A stretch of 43,953 bases of DNA from Candidatus Neomicrothrix parvicella RN1 (GTDB lineage: Bacteria > Actinomycetota > Acidimicrobiia > Acidimicrobiales > VFJN01): NCBI GenBank assembly GCA_945898515.1, contig CAMDIH010000012.1, forward strand, positions 1 to 43,953. Direction: 5' to 3'. This document shows positions 16,387 through 25,676 of this stretch, piece after piece. Made by a program: the position numbers and the translations under genes. The notes under the pieces are model-generated. The model made no database searches. It worked only from the letters and a program-made list of their open reading frames with translations, and had not been told where the DNA came from. Every line of letters starts with the position of its first letter. The first letter of the stretch is position 1.

Positions 16387-18051
16387 ATGGCTGAACCCGT
16401 CACGATCACGTTTCTCGGCGGCCTCGGCGAGATCGGCCGCAACTGCATGGTGCTGGAGTGCCAGGACAAACTCCTGATGCTCGACTGTGGGCTCATGTTC
16501 CCGGAGTTGGAGCACCTGGGGGTAGATCTCATCCTCCCGGACTTCACCTGGCTGCGGGACAACGCCCATCGGGTGATCGGCATGATTGCCACCCACGGCC
16601 ACGAGGACCATGTGGGGGGGCTTTCGTTTCTGCTGCGTGATCTCTCCTTCCCGATCTACGGCTCCGCTTTCACCCTCGGTCTGGCCCGGAACCGCATCGA
16701 GGAGGCCGGACTTTTGGGCAACACCGACTTCATCGCCGTCGCCGATGGCGACCGCTGCCAGATCGGTCCCTTCGACGTGGAGTTCATCCCCGTCACCCAC
16801 TCGGTGCCCCATGGCTTCGCCACCGCCTTTCACACGCCACAAGGCGTGATCATGCACACCGGCGACTGGAAACTGGACCTCACCCCGGTGGATGGTCGGC
16901 TCACTGACCTCGCCCGCATGGGCTCGATCGCCTACGAGCAGGGTGTGCGCCTGCTCATGGGTGATTCCACCAACGCCGATTCTCACGGTCACTCGCGCAG
17001 CGAGACCACCGTGGGTGGGGTGCTCTACGACCTGTTCCATGAACACGAGGGTCGCCGCATCGTGATCGCCTGCTTCGCCAGCCACATCCATCGGGTCCAG
17101 CAGATCGTCGATGCCGCCGTCTCCTTCAACCGCAAGGTGGCCACCCTCGGTCTCTCGATGAAGAAGAACGTGCGGCTGGCCCGTGAAATGGGCCTGCTCC
17201 ACATTCCCGAGGCTTCCTTGATCGACATTGAGAAGATCGATGGTCTGCCCGACGGCGACATCTGTGTGATTTCCACCGGCAGCCAGGGCGAGCCGATGTC
17301 GGCCCTGACCCGCATGGCCAACAGCGAGAACCGCTGGCTCACCATCGGCGGAGGCGACACGGTGATCTTGTCCTCGCACCCGATTCCGGGCAACGAGATG
17401 AGCGTCACCAAGGTGATCGACGGGCTGGTGCGCCTCGGTGCCAAGGTGGTGCATTCCGGCCTGGAGGACGTGCACGCCACCGGCCACGCCAAGCAAGAGG
17501 AACTCAAGACCATGCTCAGCATCGTGGGGCCGCAATGGTTCGTGCCGGTGCACGGCGAGTACCGCCACCTCGTGCACCACGCGGAATTGGCCCAGGCCAT
17601 GGGAGTGCCCGCCGATCGCACGGTGATCTGTGAGGACGGCGACCAGATCACCATCGATGATGAGGGCCTGCGCAAGACCGGCACCGTTCCGGCGGGCTAT
17701 CTCTATGTGGATGGCATCGTGGGCGATGTGGGCCAGGGGGTGCTGCGCGACCGCCGGGTGTTGGCGGAAGAAGGCGTGGTGGTGGTGGTAGTGACCGTGG
17801 GTCTCAAAGACGGCACGATTCTCACCGGTCCCGAGGTGATCACCCGCGGCTGGGTGTACGCCCCGGAGGCGGAGGAGTTGCTCGATGAGTGCGCCGATGC
17901 GGTGCGCGAGGCCATCAAGGATGTCTTTGCCGGGTCCAAGACCCCCGACCTCGATTCCTTGCAGCGAGCCGTGCGGCGCACGGCGGGCCGCTTCGTGAAC
18001 GACCGCACCAAGCGCAAGCCGATGATCGTGCCCGTGGTGATGGAGGCCTAG
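16387..18051 (+). CDS. rnj: Ribonuclease J
   Basis: RNase J is a metallo-beta-lactamase/beta-CASP enzyme with 5' exonuclease and endonuclease activity in RNA decay and rRNA processing. The 554-residue product has the zinc motif THGHEDHVGG (His70, His72, Asp74, His75), later metal-site histidines (VTHSVPHG and MHTGDWKLD), the beta-CASP segment with GDSTNAD, and the C-terminal phrase PVHGEYRHL. The length is normal. It sits between dapA and the mutM-ftsK pair, matching Rv2752c in M. tuberculosis as I recall. PNPase is encoded in the same window, so two major RNA-decay enzymes are present. Confidence 0.95.
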   Translation: MAEPVTITFLGGLGEIGRNCMVLECQDKLLMLDCGLMFPELEHLGVDLILPDFTWLRDNAHRVIGMIATHGHEDHVGGLSFLLRDLSFPIYGSAFTLGLARNRIEEAGLLGNTDFIAVADGDRCQIGPFDVEFIPVTHSVPHGFATAFHTPQGVIMHTGDWKLDLTPVDGRLTDLARMGSIAYEQGVRLLMGDSTNADSHGHSRSETTVGGVLYDLFHEHEGRRIVIACFASHIHRVQQIVDAAVSFNRKVATLGLSMKKNVRLAREMGLLHIPEASLIDIEKIDGLPDGDICVISTGSQGEPMSALTRMANSENRWLTIGGGDTVILSSHPIPGNEMSVTKVIDGLVRLGAKVVHSGLEDVHATGHAKQEELKTMLSIVGPQWFVPVHGEYRHLVHHAELAQAMGVPADRTVICEDGDQITIDDEGLRKTGTVPAGYLYVDGIVGDVGQGVLRDRRVLAEEGVVVVVVTVGLKDGTILTGPEVITRGWVYAPEAEELLDECADAVREAIKDVFAGSKTPDLDSLQRAVRRTAGRFVNDRTKRKPMIVPVVMEA

Positions 18052-18090
18052 GGCCACCTCCGGTCGGCTCGCAGCGGTCCCCGCCACTGG

Positions 18091-18096
18091 CATGCT
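18091..18096 (+). promoter_or_regulatory. Candidate -10 of a leaderless promoter for mutM
   Basis: CATGCT lies six bases before the GTG start. It is a weak match to TAnnnT, listed because the spacing repeats that of other genes here. Confidence 0.3.
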
Positions 18097-18102
18097 GATG
18101 GG

Positions 18103-18903
18103 GTGCCGGAATTACCTGAGGTTGAAACGGTGCGGCGGCAGATCGAGCCGCTGGTGGTGGGACGGCGGATTGCCGAGGCGTGGGGGCACCCTTCGGCCAA
18201 GTTTGCCGCCGCACCCGACGCATCCGGGGCAACGATTCATTCGGTGGGCCGACGGGGAAAGTACCTGCTCCTCGGGCTGGATGACGATCGAGAGTTGATC
18301 GTGCACCTCGGCATGACGGGCCAACTTCGCCTGCGTCCAGCCGAGTTGGATCCCTATGTGCGGGCCTGGTGGCGGCTCGATGATGACGCCATCTTGGAGT
18401 TGCGCGACGTGCGACGATTCGGGCGGATCGGCGTGGTGCCGGTGGGGGAGTACGCCTCGCTCCCCACGCTGGCCGCCCAGGGCCCTGAGCCATGGGACCG
18501 GCGGCTCGATGACGGCGGGCTGTGGCGCAACCTTCGGCGTAGCAAGGTGCGCATCAAGACCCAACTGCTCTCGCAGCGCCCCCTGGCGGGGGTGGGGAAC
18601 ATCTACGCCGACGAGGGCCTCTGGCGGGCCGGGATCCACCCGGCTCGCCGAAGCATCACAAGGCGCGAGGCCGAGGACCTCCTCGGGGGGCTACGTCAGG
18701 TCCTCGAACAGGCGGTGGTCAACGGGGGCACCACCTTGCGTGATTATCGCACTCCCGACGGTGATCGAGGCCGTCACCAGTACGACCTGGAGTGTTACGG
18801 CCGCGCCGGGGAGCCCTGCGGTCGCTGCGGCAGCGAATTGCGGCGGAGCATCGTGGACGCCCGGGGGACCACCCACTGTCCGCGCTGTCAGCGCCGGCGG
18901 TGA
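18103..18903 (+). CDS. mutM: Formamidopyrimidine-DNA glycosylase
   Basis: MutM (Fpg) removes 8-oxoguanine and formamidopyrimidines and nicks the strand. The 266-residue product begins MPELPEVET, giving the catalytic Pro after methionine removal and Glu3. It has the conserved lysine in GRRGKYLL (Lys53), the H2TH segment around GVGNIYADEGLW, and a C-terminal zinc finger with C-x2-C twice (PCGRCG and HCPRCQ). The GTG at 18103 is fixed by the obligatory N-terminal proline. Nei-type paralogues share much of this, but the LPEVET start and length favour MutM. Confidence 0.94.
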   Translation: MPELPEVETVRRQIEPLVVGRRIAEAWGHPSAKFAAAPDASGATIHSVGRRGKYLLLGLDDDRELIVHLGMTGQLRLRPAELDPYVRAWWRLDDDAILELRDVRRFGRIGVVPVGEYASLPTLAAQGPEPWDRRLDDGGLWRNLRRSKVRIKTQLLSQRPLAGVGNIYADEGLWRAGIHPARRSITRREAEDLLGGLRQVLEQAVVNGGTTLRDYRTPDGDRGRHQYDLECYGRAGEPCGRCGSELRRSIVDARGTTHCPRCQRRR

Positions 18904-18954
18904 CCCACCCGTGGGGGAGGTCTGTACCCCTTCGGCGCCGGCCAGGCCCTGGAT

Positions 18955-18960
18955 TAGGCT
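18955..18960 (+). promoter_or_regulatory. Candidate -10 for ftsK
   Basis: TAGGCT lies nine bases before the GTG at 18970, and the same hexamer is the -10 of lexA on the other strand. TTCGGC at 18931-18936 could be a weak -35 (spacer 18). Confidence 0.4.
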
Positions 18961-18969
18961 GTTTCCACT

Positions 18970-21414
18970 GTGGCTAGTGGGGCTACTGGTACTATTGGGG
19001 GCACTGTGGCTACCACTCAACGACACCGTTCCCGGGCGACCAAACGACAAAGCGGCAAGCGGCAGGCCCCCCCGCCTCCGACCCTGGTGGAAAAGTTCAT
19101 TGCCTCCCTCACCGCTGCGGTCGACGGCCACGCCGGAGACCTCGCGGGGTTGTGGTGCATCGTGGTGGGTGTCATCTCGGCGATGGGCATCTATTTCGAG
19201 TCGGCCGGTCCGCTGGGCCGTGGGCTCAATGCGGCTATTGGCACCACGATTGGCTGGGGGCGGGTGCTGGCACCGCTGGCTCTGCTGTTCGTGGGCGGGC
19301 TCCTCTTGCGGGGCCGTCCGGTGCTCTACGACGAGGACGGAGAGGAATACGAGGAAGAAGAGGACCCGCTGGCCTCTCGTTCCCATCTGTGGTTCGGCGG
19401 GTTGCTACTGGCGATCGCGGGCTGCGGCATCCTCCATTTGCTGAGCGGGCGCCCCGGCCTCGATGCCCCCACCGACGATCTGGTACGCGCGGGCGGTCTG
19501 CTCGGGGTGGCGGCGGCTGGTCCGCTGGCGTCGGGCATTGCCCCGTGGGGGGCCGCCCTGGTTCTCGGCGCGTTGGCCGTGGCGGGTCTGGTGGTACTCA
19601 CCCGCGTGCCGGTGCGCGTCGTGGCCGGGCACACCGCGGCCCGCACGGCCCCGGCCACCGCGGCCTTCTTTGAGGCAGCCAAGCGCATGGGCAGCAATCT
19701 CTTCTCGCTGGAGACGACGGCCGAAGACGCGGCCGAGCTCCACGTCTTCGACCAAGACAACGAGGCGATGGAGGACGACGAGGACGAGGACGACGACGAG
19801 GATGAGGAGGAGCCGGTCCAGCGGCGCCGGAAGCCCCAGCCTCGCGCCGCGAAACTCGCCGCCGAACTGATCGTGCCCGTGTCCGGTGAGCAACTGGAAA
19901 TCGAACTAGGCGCGGCCGTCAAGGGTTCGCCCTGGAAGTTGCCGGCCCTGTCGCTGCTGCAACGAGCCGATGCCCACGAGGTGGACAAAGCCGCCGTGGA
20001 GCAAGCGGGGCGAGTACTGGAACAGGCCCTGGCCCAGCACGGGGTGGAGACAAAGCTCGTCGGGATGGTGGTGGGCCCGTCGGTCACCCGCTACGAACTT
20101 GAACTCGGCCCCGGGGTGAAGGTGGCCCGGGTGACCAGCCTGCACAAAGACATCGCCTATGCCATGGCGTCTCCAGATGTCCGCATCCTGGCGCCGATTC
20201 CGGGGCGACAGGCGATCGGCGTAGAGGTGCCCAACAGCGACCGACAGATCGTGGCGCTCGGCGATATCCTCGCCTCGGCGGAGGCCAAGCGAGCGACGCA
20301 TCCCCTTGAGGTGGCCGTGGGCCGCGACATCAACGGCAAGGCCGTGCTGATGAACCTCGCCACCATGCCGCACATCCTCATCGCCGGGGCCACCGGCGCC
20401 GGCAAGTCCAGTTGCCTCAATTCCCTGATCACTTCGATCCTGATGCGATCCTCTCCCGAACAGGTGCGCATGATTCTGGTGGACCCGAAGCGGGTGGAGA
20501 TGGGCCAATACGACGGACTGCCCCATTTGCTCACGCAGGTGGTGACCAGTCCGAAGAAGGCGGCCAACGCGCTGGCCTGGGCTGTGCGCGAGATGGAACG
20601 TCGTTACGACCTGCTGGCGGAGGTGGGCTTTCGCGACATCACCGGCTACAACGCCGCCCATGACCGCGGCGACCTGCCCGATATGGTGCTGCCCTCCGGC
20701 GAGGTCGCCCGGGAGTTCCCCCGCCTCCCCTTCATCCTGGTGGTGATCGACGAACTTGCCGATCTCATGATGGTGGCGGCCCGCGACGTTGAGGACTCCA
20801 TCTGTCGCATCGCCCAGATGGCCCGGGCCGTAGGTATCCACTTGGTGATCGCCACCCAGCGCCCGTCGGTGAACGTGATCACTGGCGTGATCAAGGCCAA
20901 TGTGCCAGCCCGTTTGGCCTTCGCGGTTTCCAGTGCCATGGACAGCCGGGTGATCCTCGACCAACAGGGTGCCGAGCGACTGATCGGTAGGGGCGACATG
21001 CTCCTGTTGGGCCCGGCTTCTTCCGCGCCGTCGCGGATACAGGGCGCCTGGGTAAGCGAGGAGGAGGTGCGCAAGGTGACGGCGGTCTGGAAGCGTCAGG
21101 CCCCTGACATCGAGTTCGATAAAGAGGTGCAGGGTTCCGACGGTGCTGCTGGCTCATCGATGGGCCGAGGCACGAGCGGAGGTGACGAGGACGATGATCT
21201 GCTCGTGCAGGCCACCGAACTCGTTGTGCGGTCCCAGTTGGGCTCCACCTCAATGTTGCAGCGCAAACTCAAGGTGGGCTTCGCCCGCGCCGGGCGCCTC
21301 ATGGACCTGTTGGAGCAGCAGGGCATCGTGGGACCCTCGGAGGGTTCGAAAGCTCGCTCGGTATTGATGAGCCTCGAGGAGTTCGAGAACGCTCTGGAGC
21401 AGGGCGAGGTCTAA
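18970..21414 (+). CDS. ftsK: DNA translocase FtsK/SpoIIIE
   Basis: FtsK pumps chromosomal DNA through the closing septum. The 814-residue product has an N-terminal membrane domain with about four helices (between about 55 and 215). It is followed by a very acidic linker (about 255-275, with DDEDEDDDEDEEE) and a basic patch. The motor has Walker A GATGAGKSS (473-481, Lys479) and Walker B VVIDELADLM, and a C-terminal winged-helix gamma domain (about 745-805, GSTSMLQRKLKVGFARA). The start is uncertain: GTG at 18970 follows TAGGCT, but an in-frame GTG at 19006 lies in a repeat of the same 11 bases (CACTGTGGCTA at 18966 and 19002) after TACTAT. The difference is twelve residues. Confidence 0.93.
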   Translation: MASGATGTIGGTVATTQRHRSRATKRQSGKRQAPPPPTLVEKFIASLTAAVDGHAGDLAGLWCIVVGVISAMGIYFESAGPLGRGLNAAIGTTIGWGRVLAPLALLFVGGLLLRGRPVLYDEDGEEYEEEEDPLASRSHLWFGGLLLAIAGCGILHLLSGRPGLDAPTDDLVRAGGLLGVAAAGPLASGIAPWGAALVLGALAVAGLVVLTRVPVRVVAGHTAARTAPATAAFFEAAKRMGSNLFSLETTAEDAAELHVFDQDNEAMEDDEDEDDDEDEEEPVQRRRKPQPRAAKLAAELIVPVSGEQLEIELGAAVKGSPWKLPALSLLQRADAHEVDKAAVEQAGRVLEQALAQHGVETKLVGMVVGPSVTRYELELGPGVKVARVTSLHKDIAYAMASPDVRILAPIPGRQAIGVEVPNSDRQIVALGDILASAEAKRATHPLEVAVGRDINGKAVLMNLATMPHILIAGATGAGKSSCLNSLITSILMRSSPEQVRMILVDPKRVEMGQYDGLPHLLTQVVTSPKKAANALAWAVREMERRYDLLAEVGFRDITGYNAAHDRGDLPDMVLPSGEVAREFPRLPFILVVIDELADLMMVAARDVEDSICRIAQMARAVGIHLVIATQRPSVNVITGVIKANVPARLAFAVSSAMDSRVILDQQGAERLIGRGDMLLLGPASSAPSRIQGAWVSEEEVRKVTAVWKRQAPDIEFDKEVQGSDGAAGSSMGRGTSGGDEDDDLLVQATELVVRSQLGSTSMLQRKLKVGFARAGRLMDLLEQQGIVGPSEGSKARSVLMSLEEFENALEQGEV

Positions 21415-21574
21415 CCGGCGTTGCTGGCGCCCATAGCACGCCGCTGAAGACACCACCGGTGTCGGGCGACGAAGCCCCCCAGCGCAACCAGGGCACCGAC
21501 AGCGACAGAGCGGTAACCCTTCCCGGGCCACGCAACGGGGTACCCCCCGGCGGTGGGACTGCTAGCAAGGGGGC
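21415..21574 (+). other. Non-coding gap between ftsK and the SMP-30 gene
   Basis: These 160 bases hold no gene I can support. A small hairpin, GACACC-ACC-GGTGTC (21449-21463), could help end the ftsK transcript but lacks a T-run. The last 12 bases carry TAGCAA six bases before the next ATG. Confidence 0.4.
21563..21568 (+). promoter_or_regulatory. Candidate extended -10 of a leaderless promoter for the SMP-30 gene
   Basis: TAGCAA, preceded by TGC, lies six bases before the ATG at 21575. The G-run between them might act as a poor Shine-Dalgarno. Confidence 0.3.
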
Positions 21575-22501
21575 ATGCATCTCAACGAACTGGCCACCGG
21601 CCTCAAGTTTCCCGAAGGTCCGGTGGTGCTCGATAACGGGGACGTGATCCTGGTGGAGATCGCTCGCGGCACGCTGACCAAGGTGAGTACGAACGGCGAA
21701 GTAAGCGTGGTGGCCGATCTCGGTGGTGGTCCCAACGGAGCGGCACTGGGTCCCGACGGAGCCATGTACATCTGCAACAACGGGGGGTGTTTCAGTTGGG
21801 TCGACGTGATGGGTTTCACGGTGCCGGGCGCGGTGCCCGAGGAGTGGACCGGAGGGTCGATTCAGCGGGTTGACCTCACCACCGGCCTGGTGTCCACCCT
21901 CTACACGGAGTCGTCTTCGGGCCCGTTACGCGCCCCGAACGACTTGGTCTTCGATGGCCATGGCGGTTTCTGGTTCACCGACCACGGCGTGCGTCTCGAA
22001 CGCTCCACCGATCGCACCGGGATCCATTACGCCAAGGTCGACGGATCTGCCTGCACCGAAATGATCTTTCCCCTCGATGCGCCCAATGGGGTTGGTCTCT
22101 CGCCTGACGGCACGCGCCTCTACGCCGCCGAGACCCACACCGGGCGTGTCTATTGGTGGGCGCTGTCGGGCCCGGGTGAGGTATCCCCAGAGAACCAGGG
22201 GAACCCGTCCGGCAACGGCGGGCAACTCCTCGCCGGCCTCCCCGGGTTGCAACTGCTCGACAGCCTCGCCGTGGATGGGGACGGATGGGTGTGCGTGGGC
22301 ACCCTGGTCAACGGTGGCATCACCGCGATCTCCCCCGATGGCGCCACCATCGAGCACATTCCTCTGCCCGATCCGATGGTGACGAACATCTGCTTCGGCG
22401 GTGCTGATCGGCGCAGTGCCTACTGCACCTTGTCGGGTACGGGTGCGCTGGTGAGTTTCGACTGGCCCCGAGCGGGCCTGCGCCTGCATCACGCCCAGTA
22501 G
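21575..22501 (+). CDS. SMP-30/gluconolactonase-like protein
   Basis: This is a six-bladed beta-propeller of the SMP-30/lactonase family, 308 residues, without signal peptide. The metal-ligand positions can be traced: Glu14 in FPEGP, an Asn in APNDLVFD, an Asn in PNGVGLSPD, and an Asp in LDSLAVDGDG. Family members hydrolyse sugar lactones or organophosphates, or act in small-molecule degradation; the substrate is not predictable here. It lies between ftsK and rimO with its own possible leaderless start, and does not look part of either operon. Confidence 0.87.
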   Translation: MHLNELATGLKFPEGPVVLDNGDVILVEIARGTLTKVSTNGEVSVVADLGGGPNGAALGPDGAMYICNNGGCFSWVDVMGFTVPGAVPEEWTGGSIQRVDLTTGLVSTLYTESSSGPLRAPNDLVFDGHGGFWFTDHGVRLERSTDRTGIHYAKVDGSACTEMIFPLDAPNGVGLSPDGTRLYAAETHTGRVYWWALSGPGEVSPENQGNPSGNGGQLLAGLPGLQLLDSLAVDGDGWVCVGTLVNGGITAISPDGATIEHIPLPDPMVTNICFGGADRRSAYCTLSGTGALVSFDWPRAGLRLHHAQ

Positions 22502-22523
22502 GAGTGGGGCGGGGGTCCCCCGG

Positions 22524-22529
22524 TAGCCT
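22524..22529 (+). promoter_or_regulatory. Candidate -10 of a leaderless promoter for rimO
   Basis: TAGCCT lies exactly six bases before the rimO ATG, as for the SURF1 gene. No clear -35 was seen. Confidence 0.45.
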
Positions 22530-22535
22530 GGGGGC

Positions 22536-23816
22536 ATGTCCGGCCGCCGTACCTTTTTTGTGGAGACCCTGGGCTGTCCAAAGAACCAGGTGGACTCCGA
22601 CAAACTGGTGGGCATCTTGCTGGCCGATGGTCTGACCCCGGCCCTGGCGCCCGAGGCGGCCGACCTGGTGGTGGTGAACACCTGCGCCTTCATTGAGGAG
22701 GCCCGCCAAGAGTCGATTGATGTGGTGTTGGCCCTCGCCGAGCGCAAGCATGCCGATGCTGAACTGGTGGTTACGGGGTGCATGGCCGAGCGGTACGGCG
22801 AGGAGTTGGCCGGGGCCCTGCCCGAGGTGGATGCGGTGGCCGGATTCGGGGTGCCGATCACCCTCGGCCGCAAGCCTGGCGGGACGCCGCTACCGGCTTT
22901 CGATCTGCTCAACTTGCCCCGGCCGGCCTCGGCGGTTCCGTGGGCCTATGTGAAGGTGGCCGAGGGATGCGACAAGGCCTGCGGTTTTTGCGCCATCCCT
23001 AGCTTCCGTGGCCCCCAGCGATCCCGCTCCTTCGACCAAATCCTCGCCGAGGTAGACGAGTTGGTGGCGGGCGGCAGTAAGGAAATCGTGTTGGTGGCGC
23101 AGGACCTCGCTAGTTACGGACGTGATCAGGGTGTGGGCACGAAGGACCTCGTGCCGCTGATTGACTTGGTGAGCCAACGGGCGCGGCGCGTGCGGCTGTT
23201 GTATCTCTACCCTTCGGAGCTTACCGAGCGGCTTGTCGCCGCCATCATGGCCACCGGAGTGCCCTACTTCGATCTCTCGCTCCAGCATGTGTCGGCCCCG
23301 CTCTTGCGGCGCATGCGGCGCTGGGGCGATGGCACCAGGTTCCTCGAGCGCGTGGAGGCGATTCGCGCCCTGGAACCTACCGCCGCCTTTCGGTCGAATT
23401 TCATCGTGGGTTATCCCGGCGAGACGGAGGATGACCACGATCAACTGCTGGCTTTCGTGGAGGCGGCGCAACTGGACTGGTGTGGTTTTTTTGCTTACTC
23501 CCGTGAGGAAGGCACCTTCGCCGCCGACCTCGATGGTGCCGTGCCCACTGCCCTGATGGGTGAACGTCTCGCCGAGTTGCGGCAAGCGCAGGACACGATC
23601 ACCGCCTCTCGCCGCGACGACCTCATCGGCTCGTCGGTGGAGGTGCTGGTAGACGCACCCGGCGTGGGCCGTAGTCATCGCGAAGCCCCCGAAATCGATG
23701 GCATCATCACGGTGCCAGGGAGCCTGGCGGTGGGGCAGCTCGCCACGGTACGCATCACCGGCGCCGAGGGCCCCGATCTCTTTGGTGAGCCGATGGCCCT
23801 GGAGCGGTCGCAATGA
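22536..23816 (+). CDS. rimO: Ribosomal protein S12 methylthiotransferase
   Basis: RimO adds a methylthio group to an aspartate of ribosomal protein S12. The 426-residue product has the N-terminal cluster cysteines (Cys14 in ETLGCPKNQVDS, Cys50 in VNTC, Cys82 in VTGC), the radical-SAM motif CDKACGFC (Cys145, Cys149, Cys152), and a C-terminal TRAM domain (about 365-420). The ETLGCPKNxVDS start and CAIPxFRG favour RimO over MiaB; a clear MiaB lies further down. It overlaps pgsA by four bases (ATGA). Confidence 0.95.
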   Translation: MSGRRTFFVETLGCPKNQVDSDKLVGILLADGLTPALAPEAADLVVVNTCAFIEEARQESIDVVLALAERKHADAELVVTGCMAERYGEELAGALPEVDAVAGFGVPITLGRKPGGTPLPAFDLLNLPRPASAVPWAYVKVAEGCDKACGFCAIPSFRGPQRSRSFDQILAEVDELVAGGSKEIVLVAQDLASYGRDQGVGTKDLVPLIDLVSQRARRVRLLYLYPSELTERLVAAIMATGVPYFDLSLQHVSAPLLRRMRRWGDGTRFLERVEAIRALEPTAAFRSNFIVGYPGETEDDHDQLLAFVEAAQLDWCGFFAYSREEGTFAADLDGAVPTALMGERLAELRQAQDTITASRRDDLIGSSVEVLVDAPGVGRSHREAPEIDGIITVPGSLAVGQLATVRITGAEGPDLFGEPMALERSQ

Positions 23817-24376
23817 CCGCGCAGTTCGGGCCCTCGGCCCTGGCCACGCCGGCCAATCTGGTCACGGTTGGTCGCCTCATCCTCACGTTGCCGCTCATTG
23901 TCATGGTGGTTCACTCGGGCGACTCGTGGGTGGCGCTGGTGCTCTGGATCGCCCTGTGTGTGACCGACGGCATCGACGGGCTGATTGCTCGCCGCCAGGG
24001 CACCACCCGCTCCGGTGCCTTCCTCGATCCGTTGGCCGACAAGGTGCTGGTGCTCGGCGTGATGTTTGCGTTGGTGGCCAACGGCACGTTCTGGTGGGTG
24101 CCCGTGGCCATCATCGCGGTGCGCGAGATCGGTGTCCAAGGGCTGCGTTCCTATTGGGGTCGGCAAGGTTTGGCGGTGCCCGCTAGTGGCATGGCCAAGA
24201 CCAAGACGGTGGTGCAGGAGGTGGCGGTGGGCTTCGGGTTGCTGCCGCTTACTGCGGTTGATTTCACCTGGGTGGCTAACGGGGTGTTGGTGACGGCGCT
24301 GGTGTTGACGCTATGGAGCGGGGGGCAATATCTGGTGGAGGGACGCCGCGCCGTCACCGTGTTGGGGTCTAGATAA
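23813..24376 (+). CDS. pgsA: CDP-alcohol phosphatidyltransferase (PgsA-like)
   Basis: This membrane enzyme transfers a phosphatidyl group from CDP-diacylglycerol, most likely to glycerol 3-phosphate, the step to phosphatidylglycerol. The 187-residue product has four to six membrane helices and the full catalytic motif D-G-x2-A-R-x8-G-x3-D-x3-D: Asp52, Asp55, Gly56, Arg60, Gly68, Asp72, Asp76. The acceptor is inferred from the position between rimO and cinA, matching pgsA3 of mycobacteria. It overlaps rimO by four bases and is translationally coupled to it. Confidence 0.92.
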   Translation: MTAQFGPSALATPANLVTVGRLILTLPLIVMVVHSGDSWVALVLWIALCVTDGIDGLIARRQGTTRSGAFLDPLADKVLVLGVMFALVANGTFWWVPVAIIAVREIGVQGLRSYWGRQGLAVPASGMAKTKTVVQEVAVGFGLLPLTAVDFTWVANGVLVTALVLTLWSGGQYLVEGRRAVTVLGSR

Positions 24377-24379
24377 CGC

Positions 24380-25612
24380 ATGCGATGTGAGATCGTGGCC
24401 ATCGGCACCGAGTTGTTACTCGGGCAGATCATCGACACGAATTCCTCCTGGATGGGGGAGCAGTTGGCCATCGCTGGCATCGAGCACCTGCGTCAGGCGA
24501 AGGTGGGCGACAACCTCGAGCGCATCGTGGTCTGCATCAACGAAGCACTCGAGCGGGCCGATGCGGTCATCGTGTGTGGTGGGCTCGGCCCCACTCAGGA
24601 CGACATCACCCGTGAGGCGATCGCTCAGGTGATGGGGGTGGCGTTGGTGCACCAGCCCCAGGTCGCTGAGGTCATCCGCGGGCTCTTTGCGTCGCGGGGT
24701 CGTGTGATGCCGGAGAACAACTTGCGGCAGGCTGACGTACCGGAGGGCGCCATCTTGATTGAGCAGCGCACGGGCACGGCCCCTGGGCTGATCTGCCCGG
24801 TGGGCGACAAGGTTATCTATGCCGTACCCGGGGTGCCCTATGAGATGAAGGAAATGATCGAGAGGGCCGTGCTCCCGGATCTGGTCCGCCGATCGGGGGC
24901 CCCGCAGGTTTTTGTGAGCCGCGTATTGCGGACTTGGGGCGAGAGCGAGTCGCGCATTTCGGAATTGCTCGACCCGCGACTGGTGGCACTTGAGGTCGGC
25001 GGCAACCCCACGATTGCGTTCCTGGCTAGCGGGATCGAGGGGATCAAGGTTCGCCTCACGGCACGCTCGGCTACGCGGGCGGAGGCCGATGCTCTCCTTG
25101 ATGCCGAGGAGGCGGAGGTGCGCGCGGTACTGGGGGATCACGTGTTCACCAATGAGGACCTCCCGATGGAAGCCGAGGTGGGGAGGTTGTTGGTGGCCCA
25201 GGGCCTCACCCTGGCGGTGGCCGAGTCGCTCACCGGGGGTCTGTTGGCATCGCGGGTGGTGGCGGTACCCGGCGCCAGCCGATGGTTCCGCGGCGGCATC
25301 GTCTCCTACGCCGGCGATGTGAAGACCGACCTCCTCGATGTGCCGGAGGGTCCGGTGGTTTCTGAAGCGGCGGCCCTTGCGATGGCCGCAAGTGTGCGGC
25401 GGTTGATGGGGGCCGACATTGGTCTTTCCACTACCGGTGTGGCCGGGCCCGTCGAGCAAGACGGTGAGCCACCGGGGGTGGTGTGGATTGGGATCGCTGG
25501 CCCCGACGACCGCGCTGCGATCCGTATCCAACTCCCCGGTGATCGTGAGCGTGTCCGCCAGATGGCAGTGATTTCGGCCATGGATCGCCTCCGGCGACGA
25601 TTGTTAGGTTGA
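24380..25612 (+). CDS. cinA: CinA: competence/damage-inducible protein, nicotinamide-nucleotide amidase
   Basis: The 410-residue product has both CinA modules. The N-terminal MoaB/MogA-like domain (about 1-170, with IGTELLLGQIIDTN and the GGLGPTQDDITREA phrase) is linked to ADP-ribose pyrophosphatase activity in some homologues. The C-terminal PncC-type domain (about 250-408, with VAESLTGGLLASRV) deamidates nicotinamide mononucleotide. It starts three bases after the pgsA stop and ends the rimO-pgsA-cinA operon. In many bacteria cinA precedes recA; here the DsbA-like gene lies between them. Confidence 0.94.
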   Translation: MRCEIVAIGTELLLGQIIDTNSSWMGEQLAIAGIEHLRQAKVGDNLERIVVCINEALERADAVIVCGGLGPTQDDITREAIAQVMGVALVHQPQVAEVIRGLFASRGRVMPENNLRQADVPEGAILIEQRTGTAPGLICPVGDKVIYAVPGVPYEMKEMIERAVLPDLVRRSGAPQVFVSRVLRTWGESESRISELLDPRLVALEVGGNPTIAFLASGIEGIKVRLTARSATRAEADALLDAEEAEVRAVLGDHVFTNEDLPMEAEVGRLLVAQGLTLAVAESLTGGLLASRVVAVPGASRWFRGGIVSYAGDVKTDLLDVPEGPVVSEAAALAMAASVRRLMGADIGLSTTGVAGPVEQDGEPPGVVWIGIAGPDDRAAIRIQLPGDRERVRQMAVISAMDRLRRRLLG

Positions 25613-25664
25613 CTCGCGGGCAACCTTTTCGCTTCGCTCCCGCCGGTGGTCCTCGGCGGTGAGG

Positions 25665-25670
25665 TAGAAC
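25665..25670 (+). promoter_or_regulatory. Candidate -10 of a leaderless promoter for the DsbA-like gene
   Basis: TAGAAC lies six bases before the ATG at 25677. The final base departs from TAnnnT, so this is weak. Confidence 0.3.
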
Positions 25671-25676
25671 CGGGTC

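Noticed and set aside
16378-18093. Minus-strand frame (571 codons) spanning all of RNase J
   Set aside because: Antisense shadow rich in His and Gly with no recognisable domain.
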